From NCBI GenBank assembly GCA_900554835.1, contig USJD01000002.1:9412-73411 (forward strand): a stretch of DNA of 64,000 bases, in the 5' to 3' direction. This document shows positions 43,718-51,595 of this stretch, piece after piece. The stretch is from an uncultured Prevotella sp. (GTDB taxonomy: Bacteria > Bacteroidota > Bacteroidia > Bacteroidales > Bacteroidaceae). The notes under the pieces were generated by a model that worked only from the letters and a program-made list of their open reading frames with translations, was not told the origin of the DNA and ran no database searches. The stretch's first letter is position 1. Each line of letters opens with the position of its first letter. The position numbers were made by a program, and so were the translations under genes.

Positions 43718-46700
43718 TTATTTCTTAGTAAACGTTTTGTAAATTGCAGGTAAAACCAACAAAGTCAATAATGTAGAAGTGATGAGTCCACCGATAACAA
43801 CAGTAGCCAAAGGTCTTTGTACCTCTGCTCCATCTCCGTGTGACAAAGCCATCGGTAAAAATCCTAACGATGCTACGAGTGCAGTCATTAATACTGGGCG
43901 GAGTCTGATCATACAACTATCAATAATTCTGGTGTGAATAAGTTGGGTGTTACTGAGCCCAGACTCTATTGCTTTTGATGAAAACTGATTCTTCTGCATT
44001 TGATTCATTTCACCGATGAGTACAATTCCGTTAAGAACTGCAACGCCAAACAGGGCAATGAATCCAACTCCGGCTGAAATGGAGAAAGGCATACCTCTAA
44101 ACCATAATGCCCATACTCCTCCTATGGCAGCCAATGGAATTGCCGAGAATACGAACAGACTTTCTCTTACGTTTTTAACTGTTGCATAAAGTAACAGGAA
44201 GATAATGATAAGCGCCAATGGCACTACTATCATCAATCGGTTAATTGCACTCTGTAAATTCTGGAACTCGCCACCATAGGTATAATAATATCCTTCCGGC
44301 AACTTCAGTTTCTCATCCAGCAGCTTCTGTATTTCATCCACTGTACTCTGCACGTCTCTACCTTTTATGTTGAAACCAACATAGATACGTCGGGCACCAT
44401 TTTCATGAGAGATTTGTGCTGGAGCTGGTTCATAAATGATATCTGCAACCTGAGTTAATGGAATTGTTTTCCCGGAACCTATTGGGATGGCAAGATTTTG
44501 GATAGATGATACATTGCGGTCATTATTATCTAACCTTAATACAATGTCAAATTTCCGTTCTCCTTCATAAATGGAACCGGCTGTTCCGCCCGCAAATGAA
44601 GTTTCAAGTACTTGATTGATGTCATCAACGTTGATTCCGTATTCCGCCATCCTTTCATGATTATATACCACCTGAATCTGCGGTAAACCAGAAACCTGTT
44701 CTACAGATGTACCACTTACTCCCTGGATGCCACTAATCATCTTGCCTACATGTTCACCTAACTTAGTGAGTTCATCTAGATTATCTCCAAATATTTTGAT
44801 TGCAACATCTTGCTTGATGCCAGTCAGCAACTCGTTATTGCGCATTTGGATAGGCTGTGATATTTCAGCCTCTAATCCCGGAATCGTATGGAGTGTTTCT
44901 TCCATCTTTTCCATGAGCTCTTCTGTTGTTTCAGCGGAAGTCCATTCTGCTTTTGGCTTGAGTGAAATCATGATGTCCGCTCTTTCGACAGGCATTGGGT
45001 CTGTTGGAATTTCGGCACTTCCTATACGGCTAACGACTTGTTTTACTTCCGGATATTCTGCCTTCAGCAGTTTCTCAGCCTTGGTACAACTCTCTACCAT
45101 TTGCGAAAGAGAAGTTCCTTGCGACATACTCATTTCTACGGCAAAATCTCCTTCTTCCAAACTTGGGATAAATTCTCCTCCAAGAAACTTGAATGCCACA
45201 AGACTGACACAGAACAAAGCAACGGCACCTGTTATCACGTTCTTGTTTTGTTTCAGTACCCAGTTGAGGACAGGAAGATACCATTGCTGTATTTTCTTGA
45301 CCATCTTGTCGGCGAAAGTCTCTTTCTTGCTGATCTTCTTGCTAAGGAAGAGGCTACTTGCCATCGGAACATACGTAAGTGACAATATGAAGGCACCGAG
45401 TATGGCAAAAAATACAGTGAGAGCCATCGGACGGAACATCTTGCCTTCAATGCCCACTAAGGTCATCAAAGGAACATATACGATCATAATCATGATTTCA
45501 CCGAAGGCTGCACTTTGCCTGATACGTGAAGCAGAGAAATGAACTTCTTCATCCATCTCGGCTTGCGTGAGGCTCGTCTTCTGAGTTTTTTGGTTGATAT
45601 GGGTAACTACGGCTTCCACAATAATGACAGCAGAATCCACAATCATACCGAAATCAATGGCTCCTAAACTCATCAGGTTGCCATCTATGCCAAAGGTCTT
45701 CATCATTCCAAAAGCGAATAGCATACTGAGTGGAATGATGCTTGCAACAACCAGTCCTGCTCTCCAGTTTCCTAAGAAAATGACCAATACAAAGATGACA
45801 ATGAGGCCTCCCATGATCAAGTTGTGCTCTATGGTTCCCTCAACACGCTTTACAAGATTTGTACGGTCAATGAAAGGTTCTATAATGACACCTTCTGGGA
45901 GGGATTTCTGAATCTGGGCAATTCTTGACTTGACATTTTTGCTTACTTCTTGGAAGTTTTCTCCTTTGAGCATAATAGCGATTCCGGCTACAACTTCTCC
46001 CTCGCCATTTCTCGTGACGGCACCAAAACGGGTTGCGTGACCTTCCTGTACCTTGGCGATGTCTCCGACTTTTATTGTTATTCCGTTGACATTCTTTACA
46101 GGTATGTTGGCGATATCATCAAAAGTCTTAGCCACACCAATAGCACGGATATAGTATTGGTTTGAGTTTTGCTCAATATAGCTTCCACCGGTATTGGCGT
46201 TGTTCTTTTGCAAGGCGTCGAAGACTTCGGATACAGTTATGCCATTAGCATTCAATCGGTCTGTGTTGATGGCTACTTCGTACTGTTTGACAAATCCTCC
46301 CCAACCGCTCACTTCTGCAACACCAGGAGTTCCTGAAAGTTGTTTTCTGACAATCCAATCTTGGATCGTGCGAAGTTGCGTGAGGGAATACTTGTTTTCA
46401 TACCCTTTCTTGGTTCGTACTGTATAGTGATATATTTCTCCCAGCGCAGTAGCGATGGGTCCCATTTCTGTAGAAGTGTTCTTTGGCAACTCTTTTACTG
46501 CGTCGTTTAAAACCTGACTTACTTGAGAACGGGCCCAATAGATATCTGCCTGGTCATCAAAGATTAATGTTATAACTGATAATCCGCTTCTGGAAATGCT
46601 CCTTCGTTCTTGAAGGCGTGGTATATTGGCCAATGCCATCTCGATAGGAGTGGTTACATATTGTTCGACTTCCTGGGCACCCAGGGAAGGTGCTTGGGTA

Positions 46701-46849
46701 ATTACTTGAACCTGATTATCGGTGATGTCTGGTGTAGAGTCAAACGGCAATGTAGCCAACGACCAAAGTCCCCAAACTATAAGCGATATAGTGAGGAAAC
46801 CTACCACAAACTTGTGCTTGATGGAACTTGTAATTAGTTTCTGAAACAT
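43718..46849 (-). CDS. CusA/CzcA family heavy-metal efflux RND transporter
   Basis: A 1043-residue RND pump, 12 transmembrane helices expected, with two large periplasmic loops. Start FQKLITSSIKHKFVVGFLT. The proton-relay helix 4 reads DFGMIVDSAVIIVEA (D399, D405, E412), the form seen in divalent-cation CzcA-type HME pumps rather than the GAMVDAAIVMIEN of CusA (Cu/Ag). So zinc, cobalt or cadmium is the better guess, with a Ser in place of the usual Gly after D405. Order on the operon is adaptor, RND, TolC. Confidence 0.93.
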   Translation of the reverse strand: MFQKLITSSIKHKFVVGFLTISLIVWGLWSLATLPFDSTPDITDNQVQVITQAPSLGAQEVEQYVTTPIEMALANIPRLQERRSISRSGLSVITLIFDDQADIYWARSQVSQVLNDAVKELPKNTSTEMGPIATALGEIYHYTVRTKKGYENKYSLTQLRTIQDWIVRKQLSGTPGVAEVSGWGGFVKQYEVAINTDRLNANGITVSEVFDALQKNNANTGGSYIEQNSNQYYIRAIGVAKTFDDIANIPVKNVNGITIKVGDIAKVQEGHATRFGAVTRNGEGEVVAGIAIMLKGENFQEVSKNVKSRIAQIQKSLPEGVIIEPFIDRTNLVKRVEGTIEHNLIMGGLIVIFVLVIFLGNWRAGLVVASIIPLSMLFAFGMMKTFGIDGNLMSLGAIDFGMIVDSAVIIVEAVVTHINQKTQKTSLTQAEMDEEVHFSASRIRQSAAFGEIMIMIVYVPLMTLVGIEGKMFRPMALTVFFAILGAFILSLTYVPMASSLFLSKKISKKETFADKMVKKIQQWYLPVLNWVLKQNKNVITGAVALFCVSLVAFKFLGGEFIPSLEEGDFAVEMSMSQGTSLSQMVESCTKAEKLLKAEYPEVKQVVSRIGSAEIPTDPMPVERADIMISLKPKAEWTSAETTEELMEKMEETLHTIPGLEAEISQPIQMRNNELLTGIKQDVAIKIFGDNLDELTKLGEHVGKMISGIQGVSGTSVEQVSGLPQIQVVYNHERMAEYGINVDDINQVLETSFAGGTAGSIYEGERKFDIVLRLDNNDRNVSSIQNLAIPIGSGKTIPLTQVADIIYEPAPAQISHENGARRIYVGFNIKGRDVQSTVDEIQKLLDEKLKLPEGYYYTYGGEFQNLQSAINRLMIVVPLALIIIFLLLYATVKNVRESLFVFSAIPLAAIGGVWALWFRGMPFSISAGVGFIALFGVAVLNGIVLIGEMNQMQKNQFSSKAIESGLSNTQLIHTRIIDSCMIRLRPVLMTALVASLGFLPMALSHGDGAEVQRPLATVVIGGLITSTLLTLLVLPAIYKTFTKK

Positions 46850-46898
46850 GATGTCCTTTTAAATTTGTAAATTGATTAATAATTTTAATTTCCGGACA

Positions 46899-48080
46899 CT
46901 AATCTTCTTCTCCATGATCGCCAATCTGCGATGCCAGGTAGAAAGCATTATCAGTCACTATCTTTTGTCCATTCTGTATGTGCTTGCAGAGTGAAACCTC
47001 TGTATATCCGTCATTGCTGACTCCAGTTGTCACTTCATGTCGTGAAAAACTGTATTCTCCATTTTGTGGTTGTTTATTGAGTGCAAAGATATATTGTTTA
47101 CCTTCTATATTAACAATAGCTTTGTTAGGAAGCGCAACACAAAGCTGGCGTCCTGTCGCTATTTGTCCGGATACATACATGCCATCAAAGAGGTTTGTGC
47201 CTCTGGTCGCATCAAGTTTGACATGTACAGCAACGCTTTTTGTTCCTTGGTTAAAGTATTCGTTCATACCATAGACATGACCGGAGACTTTTACGCCTGG
47301 TTGATTGGTGAGTGAGAGTAATACTCGGTTTCCAATCTTTACTTTATTCAGATCTCGTTCAAAAACATTCAAGTCACATTCTACAGCATTGTTATTTCTG
47401 ATTTTCATCAAAGGCGTCTGCATGTCTGCGTAACTTCCCAAAGCTGCTGTAATTTCGCTTACCGTACCTTTGATAGGAGCATATAAAGGGAAGACAGTTG
47501 TAAATTTTCCCTTCGTCACAGATGCTGTAGAGATGCCCAACTGAGTCAGCTGGCGACCGATTCCTATAAGATTTGCTTTCGCCACCTTATAGTCTTTTTC
47601 AGATAAGAGTAGTGTTTTTTTGATACCGGCTCCTGCGGAGGCCAGTGTTTTCTGTCTTTCCATTTCAAGCTTCGCACTTTCCATTTCTTTATATGCAGAA
47701 TAGTAGTCTTTCTGTAAAGATACGATTTCTGTATTTTCAATGGTTGCAACAACTTGTCCTTTATTGATCTGTTGACCTTCTTTCACAGAAATGGATTTGA
47801 CGACACCGCCCATGAGGGAAGCCACGTCTGCCATATTCTGAGCCCTAAGAACTAATGTGCCGTTTACATGAAGCATTGCATCCAGTTCGCGCTTTTGAGC
47901 CTCTCCTAATTTGAGATCAATAGCATTCAGTTGTTTGCTGGTTAAAGGAATGTTTTGAAAATCCACTTCTTCTTCCTTTTCTTCATTCTCCTCCGTGTCT
48001 GCTTTACTTTCAGAATAAAAGCTGAAAGCAAAAAATGCGATTGCAGTACATACTACAATCAAAGATATTCTTTTCACCAT
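46899..48080 (-). CDS. RND efflux periplasmic adaptor (CzcB/CusB-like)
   Basis: A 393-residue membrane-fusion protein: N-terminal anchor (ISLIVVCTAIAFFAFSF), an acidic Glu-rich linker, then lipoyl-like GVVKSISVKEGQQINKGQVVATIEN and a helical hairpin (QKDYYSAYKEMESAKLEMERQKT), followed by beta-barrel and membrane-proximal domains. It lies 49 bases ahead of the RND gene and bridges that pump to TolC. No Met-rich metal-binding N-terminal segment as in CusB is seen. Confidence 0.9.
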   Translation of the reverse strand: MVKRISLIVVCTAIAFFAFSFYSESKADTEENEEKEEEVDFQNIPLTSKQLNAIDLKLGEAQKRELDAMLHVNGTLVLRAQNMADVASLMGGVVKSISVKEGQQINKGQVVATIENTEIVSLQKDYYSAYKEMESAKLEMERQKTLASAGAGIKKTLLLSEKDYKVAKANLIGIGRQLTQLGISTASVTKGKFTTVFPLYAPIKGTVSEITAALGSYADMQTPLMKIRNNNAVECDLNVFERDLNKVKIGNRVLLSLTNQPGVKVSGHVYGMNEYFNQGTKSVAVHVKLDATRGTNLFDGMYVSGQIATGRQLCVALPNKAIVNIEGKQYIFALNKQPQNGEYSFSRHEVTTGVSNDGYTEVSLCKHIQNGQKIVTDNAFYLASQIGDHGEED

Positions 48081-48218
48081 TTTCTTATTTATTCTTTTGT
48101 TTAGTATTTGCTACTCAATCCAAGTTGCTTCTTTATAGATCAAGCAGTTTCTTTATAGATTCTGTCGCAATGAAATGATGGAATTTCATCTTAAGATGCG
48201 AGCGTCTTCAGTTATCAA

Positions 48219-48641
48219 CTAAAGAAATGAAATGAAGTAAGAAAATGGAGGTCCCCGTAAAAAGCTATTCACAGAAACCCCTAACTTGATTGCCATAGTT
48301 TTTTGTTGCCATTTTGACATGACAATCTTGTAGCATGGGGTCAATTGAATAGAAGAAGGCAATAGGGCTACGAAAATATTTTTGTCGTAGTCCAGATGTT
48401 TGTATATGGATTTTATATTTTTGCCATTAGAGAAGAACTGATGCATCTGGTGAATATTGCATCCCTCATTGTCTTTCTCATGGTGTGCAGTATGCTTATC
48501 ATTAATATTTCCATCATATTCGCATTGTTGTTCTATAAAACAAACTTGCCCCATATGATGGTGGTGAAGTATAATTGTAGATAGCAACAAAGCGCATGTT
48601 GCTATCCACATATTTAAAATATGAATTTTATACTTTACCAT
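48219..48641 (-). CDS. Small His-rich envelope protein of the metal-efflux operon (DUF6769-like)
   Basis: A 140-residue protein with a signal/anchor helix (ATCALLLSTIILHHHH). It has HHHHM at ~26-30, further His pairs (HTAHHEKD) and Cys residues, and ends with FLRGPPFSYF. The RGPP-type end and place just before heavy-metal RND genes match a small family seen across Bacteroidota (DUF6769). A periplasmic metal-binding or sensing role is inferred. It has a strong promoter immediately upstream and is followed, after 138 bases, by the adaptor gene. Confidence 0.7.
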   Translation of the reverse strand: MVKYKIHILNMWIATCALLLSTIILHHHHMGQVCFIEQQCEYDGNINDKHTAHHEKDNEGCNIHQMHQFFSNGKNIKSIYKHLDYDKNIFVALLPSSIQLTPCYKIVMSKWQQKTMAIKLGVSVNSFLRGPPFSYFISFL

Positions 48642-48680
48642 GATTGTAATATTAAGTCAGTTGATGTTTCTATACGATTG

Positions 48681-48711
48681 CAAAGTTACTATTTAAAATT
48701 GGCATTTCAAA
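48681..48711 (-). promoter_or_regulatory. Promoter of the heavy-metal efflux operon
   Basis: Minus strand: TTTG (48711-48708), 19 nt, TAACTTTG (48688-48681), exact consensus, 39 bases ahead of the His-rich gene. Confidence 0.78.
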
Positions 48712-48792
48712 ATTCAAAGATGTTTTTTAACTAAATCTCGCTTAATTCAGTAAAAAAACGAAAAAAAATGATGTACTTAACGAAAAAGTTTA

Positions 48793-48800
48793 TACTTTTG
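48793..48800 (+). promoter_or_regulatory. -7 element of the MORN-GH25 gene
   Basis: TACTTTTG, 38 bases before the start codon at 48839; no good -33 at the usual distance. Confidence 0.45.
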
Positions 48801-48838
48801 CTCTCAATTTATATAAAGGTGTTTTAATTCAATGTGCT

Positions 48839-50494
48839 ATGTTTTGTAATGGACAGAAAAAATATCGATTATGTGTTGCAATATTGATTGTTGTTTCACT
48901 TTTGATTTGCATATATCTGATAGCTTTCAGTTGCTTCTTTTCTAAAAAGCAGATCCAATCGGCTATGATACCAGTCAAGGTTTACTCTCAATATGAAATA
49001 TTGGATGGAGGAAAAGTGGTTTATCATTTTGATAAAGATACCATTTCTGCTACTGGATATTTCTTCAATAAATTCTTTTTTGTCCCTTCCTGTCAAGGTC
49101 GTATTTATGCTGATTTTGATAGTACTATCTGGCAAAATAAATATAAGGATGTAAATACGGAAAAATTGGTGCAACTTCATATCGATTCCTTGAAAACGAA
49201 GTATAGTCAGTCTAAGTGGATTGATGGTGAGTTGTCTTATTATTTGAAATGTCATAATGCCAGTGATGAAGGATTTTTTCGAATTTCTCAGGTTGTTTTA
49301 AAAGAAGAAAACCTTCGTGATTCTACTCGAAAGATGTTGGATTCTTTAAATCATCTGTCACATAAGTCTTTGAAGATAGTTCGTCACTTGGAATTCGTTG
49401 CGATTTGTCCTTCTGGTAAGGCTAATAGAAAACAAGTTGAGAAATTAAAACATGTTGGTGGAAATGTTTTCCAATTGTTCTCTGAAACGTTACCTGAAGA
49501 GTCATGTGCTTTGTCTTTTCATAAGTCAAAAGAATTGGCTTCTTTGAGTATTGTCCCTATTTTGTTTGATGCCAAATTGGATTATCTTTTGGGCACAACA
49601 GGAACTTATAATGGTGAGGTTGATTCTTTAGGATTGCCTCATGGTCATGGTGAATGGCAGGGCTTTACCGATGCTGCCTATTACCAGGGAAGCTGGAAAC
49701 ATGGAAAGCGTGATGGCTTTGGTTTTTCTGTTGCAGATAAAAGTCAGTTGCGCATAGGAGAATGGGTACTGGATAAATATAAAGGGGAACGATTGGTTTA
49801 TAGTTCTGATCGAATCTACGGTATTGATATCTCTAAATATCAGCATGTTATAAAAGGTAAGAAATACAATATCGATTGGAAGCGCCTGCGTATTTCCCAT
49901 CTTGGCAATATCAGTAAAAAAACAATTAATGGAGATGTTAATTATCCGATTAGTTTCATCTATATTAAAAGTACTGAAGGGGCAAGTTTGTTAAATCCTT
50001 TTTATAGAAAAGACTATGTGGCAGCACGGGCACATGGATATAAGGTAGGAAGTTATCATTTCTTTTCTACTCTAACTCCTGCTACTTTGCAGGCACGTCA
50101 ATTCCTTAAAAATTCATATGTCAAATCGGGTGACTTGCCGCCTGTTCTTGATGTTGAGCCTACTAAAGCCCAAATTCAGAAGATGGGAGGCGTGGATGTC
50201 CTTTTGTCCAGAATGAGAATATGGTTAAGAATGGTTGAAAAAGAAACGGGTAAACGTCCTATTATTTATGTAAGTCAGACTTTTGTAAATCGCTATCTGA
50301 GCCAAGCGACAGATATAAAGCAAAAGTATCAGGTATGGATTGCAAGATATGGAGAATACAAGCCTGACATCAAGTTGGTTTTCTGGCAACTTTGTCCTGA
50401 TGGTAGGGTTACTGGAATTCGGGGTCATGTAGATATCAATGTATTTAATGGTTATCATGATTCTTTCAAGCAGTTTATCTCTAATCTGAAGTGA
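48839..50494 (+). CDS. GH25 lysozyme-like protein with MORN repeats
   Basis: A 551-residue protein. N-terminal hydrophobic helix (~12-32) anchors or exports it. A soluble region of unknown fold (~40-250) leads to about three MORN-type repeats at ~255-320 (YNGEVDSLGLPHGHGEWQ, YYQGSWKHGKRDGFGF, RIGEWVLDKYKGERL). The C-terminal GH25 muramidase domain has YGIDISKYQ with D330, FIYIKSTEG, and the catalytic pair D438/E440 in LDVEP. It should cleave MurNAc-GlcNAc bonds of peptidoglycan. The MORN-GH25 fusion occurs in Bacteroidota; what MORN binds is unknown. Stands alone before the sigma factor gene. Confidence 0.88.
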   Translation: MFCNGQKKYRLCVAILIVVSLLICIYLIAFSCFFSKKQIQSAMIPVKVYSQYEILDGGKVVYHFDKDTISATGYFFNKFFFVPSCQGRIYADFDSTIWQNKYKDVNTEKLVQLHIDSLKTKYSQSKWIDGELSYYLKCHNASDEGFFRISQVVLKEENLRDSTRKMLDSLNHLSHKSLKIVRHLEFVAICPSGKANRKQVEKLKHVGGNVFQLFSETLPEESCALSFHKSKELASLSIVPILFDAKLDYLLGTTGTYNGEVDSLGLPHGHGEWQGFTDAAYYQGSWKHGKRDGFGFSVADKSQLRIGEWVLDKYKGERLVYSSDRIYGIDISKYQHVIKGKKYNIDWKRLRISHLGNISKKTINGDVNYPISFIYIKSTEGASLLNPFYRKDYVAARAHGYKVGSYHFFSTLTPATLQARQFLKNSYVKSGDLPPVLDVEPTKAQIQKMGGVDVLLSRMRIWLRMVEKETGKRPIIYVSQTFVNRYLSQATDIKQKYQVWIARYGEYKPDIKLVFWQLCPDGRVTGIRGHVDINVFNGYHDSFKQFISNLK

Positions 50495-50576
50495 ACCGTA
50501 ATAAAAAATATGCTTTTCTCCAAAAATATATTGTTAAAGTATATTAATGAAAATAACAATGATGCAATATTTTTCT

Positions 50577-50584
50577 TATATTTG
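50577..50584 (+). promoter_or_regulatory. rpoD: -7 element of the sigma factor gene
   Basis: TATATTTG, 47 bases before the ATG; no TTTG at -33. A ribosome-binding-like AGGAG is in the leader (about 50613-50617). Confidence 0.45.
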
Positions 50585-50631
50585 CGTGGTATTATATATA
50601 CGCAATTAAAAATAGGAGTAAAAAGCATAGG

Positions 50632-51504
50632 ATGAGACAACTTAAGATTCAAAAAAGTATAACCAATCGTAACAGCGAGGCACTTGATAAGTATCTTGTT
50701 GAGATAGGTCGTGCCCCAATGGTGTCAATTGACGAAGAGATAGAATTGGCCCAAATCATTAAGAAAGGTGGTCGTGCTGCGGAAAGAGCAAAGAACAGAT
50801 TAGTTGAGGCTAATCTTCGTTTTGTGGTCTCTGTTGCCAAACAGTATCAGCATCAGGGGTTAACTCTTACTGATTTAATTGATGAGGGTAATATCGGATT
50901 GATTAAAGCTGCAGAAAGATTTGATGAAACACGAGGCTTTAAGTTTATTTCTTATGCGGTTTGGTGGATTCGACAGAGTATTTTGCAAGCAATAGCTGAG
51001 CAAAGTAGAATAGTCAGACTTCCTCTTAATCAGGTTGGTTCCTTGAATAAGGTTAATCAGGAAAGTAATAGATTTGAACAAGAAAACCAGCGTCGCCCAA
51101 GTGTAGAAGAACTTGCACAGCGCACTGGTATAGATGAGGAAAAAATCTCTCAAAGCATGGCGGCAAGTGGTCATCATGTAAGTATTGATGCGCCTTTCGG
51201 TGAAGATGATGACAATTCTATGGTTGATGTCATGGCCAGTGGTGATGATAGTCGCACAGATAAGCATGTTGATCATGAAAGTATGGCTATGGAACTCCGT
51301 CAGGTTTTGGATAAGGTTCTTAAAGACAGGGAAAAGCAGATTGTTTGTGCCTGCTTTGGAATTGGAGAAACTGAAAAAGGATTGGAAGAAATTGGAGATA
51401 AAATGGGATTGACCCGAGAAAGAGTTCGTCAAATACGTGAGAAAAGTATTACAAAACTTAGAGATTCCGGAAATGTCAAAATTCTGATGAAATACTTAGG
51501 GTAA
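50632..51504 (+). CDS. rpoD: Primary RNA polymerase sigma factor (short Bacteroidota type)
   Basis: A 290-residue sigma-70 factor. Region 1.2 (DKYLVEIGRAPMVSIDEEIELA), region 2 (NLRFVVSVAKQYQHQGLTLTDLI, EGNIGLIKAAERFDETRGFKF, YAVWWIRQSILQAIAEQSR), region 3 and region 4 with the helix-turn-helix LEEIGDKMGLTRERVRQIRE are complete. Region 1.1 and the large non-conserved insert of E. coli RpoD are absent, as in the housekeeping factor of this phylum, which reads TTTG/TAnnTTTG promoters. Monocistronic, with a terminator that overlaps the next gene's leader. Confidence 0.95.
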   Translation: MRQLKIQKSITNRNSEALDKYLVEIGRAPMVSIDEEIELAQIIKKGGRAAERAKNRLVEANLRFVVSVAKQYQHQGLTLTDLIDEGNIGLIKAAERFDETRGFKFISYAVWWIRQSILQAIAEQSRIVRLPLNQVGSLNKVNQESNRFEQENQRRPSVEELAQRTGIDEEKISQSMAASGHHVSIDAPFGEDDDNSMVDVMASGDDSRTDKHVDHESMAMELRQVLDKVLKDREKQIVCACFGIGETEKGLEEIGDKMGLTRERVRQIREKSITKLRDSGNVKILMKYLG

Positions 51505-51528
51505 TTTTTGAAAAAACATTTAATTCTC

Positions 51529-51559
51529 TTTGTTGTTTCATAAAAATATACTATCTTTG
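51529..51559 (+). promoter_or_regulatory. Promoter of the DUF5686-like gene
   Basis: TTTG (51529-51532), 19 nt, TATCTTTG (51552-51559), exact consensus. The terminator hairpin of rpoD starts only 2 bases further on. The position shows that translation starts at 51596, not at the earlier in-frame Met at 51530. Confidence 0.8.
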
Positions 51560-51561
51560 CA

Positions 51562-51592
51562 ATCGGGTGCTTTTCCAAGCTCCCGATTTTTT
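51562..51592 (+). terminator. Terminator after rpoD, inside the next gene's leader
   Basis: ATCGGGTGCTT (51562-51572) pairs with AAGCTCCCGAT (51577-51587) with one T-T mismatch and a TTCC loop, followed by six Ts. It begins at the expected start point of the DUF5686-like transcript, so it can end rpoD readthrough and also act as an attenuator of the downstream gene. Confidence 0.8.
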
Positions 51593-51595
51593 GTT

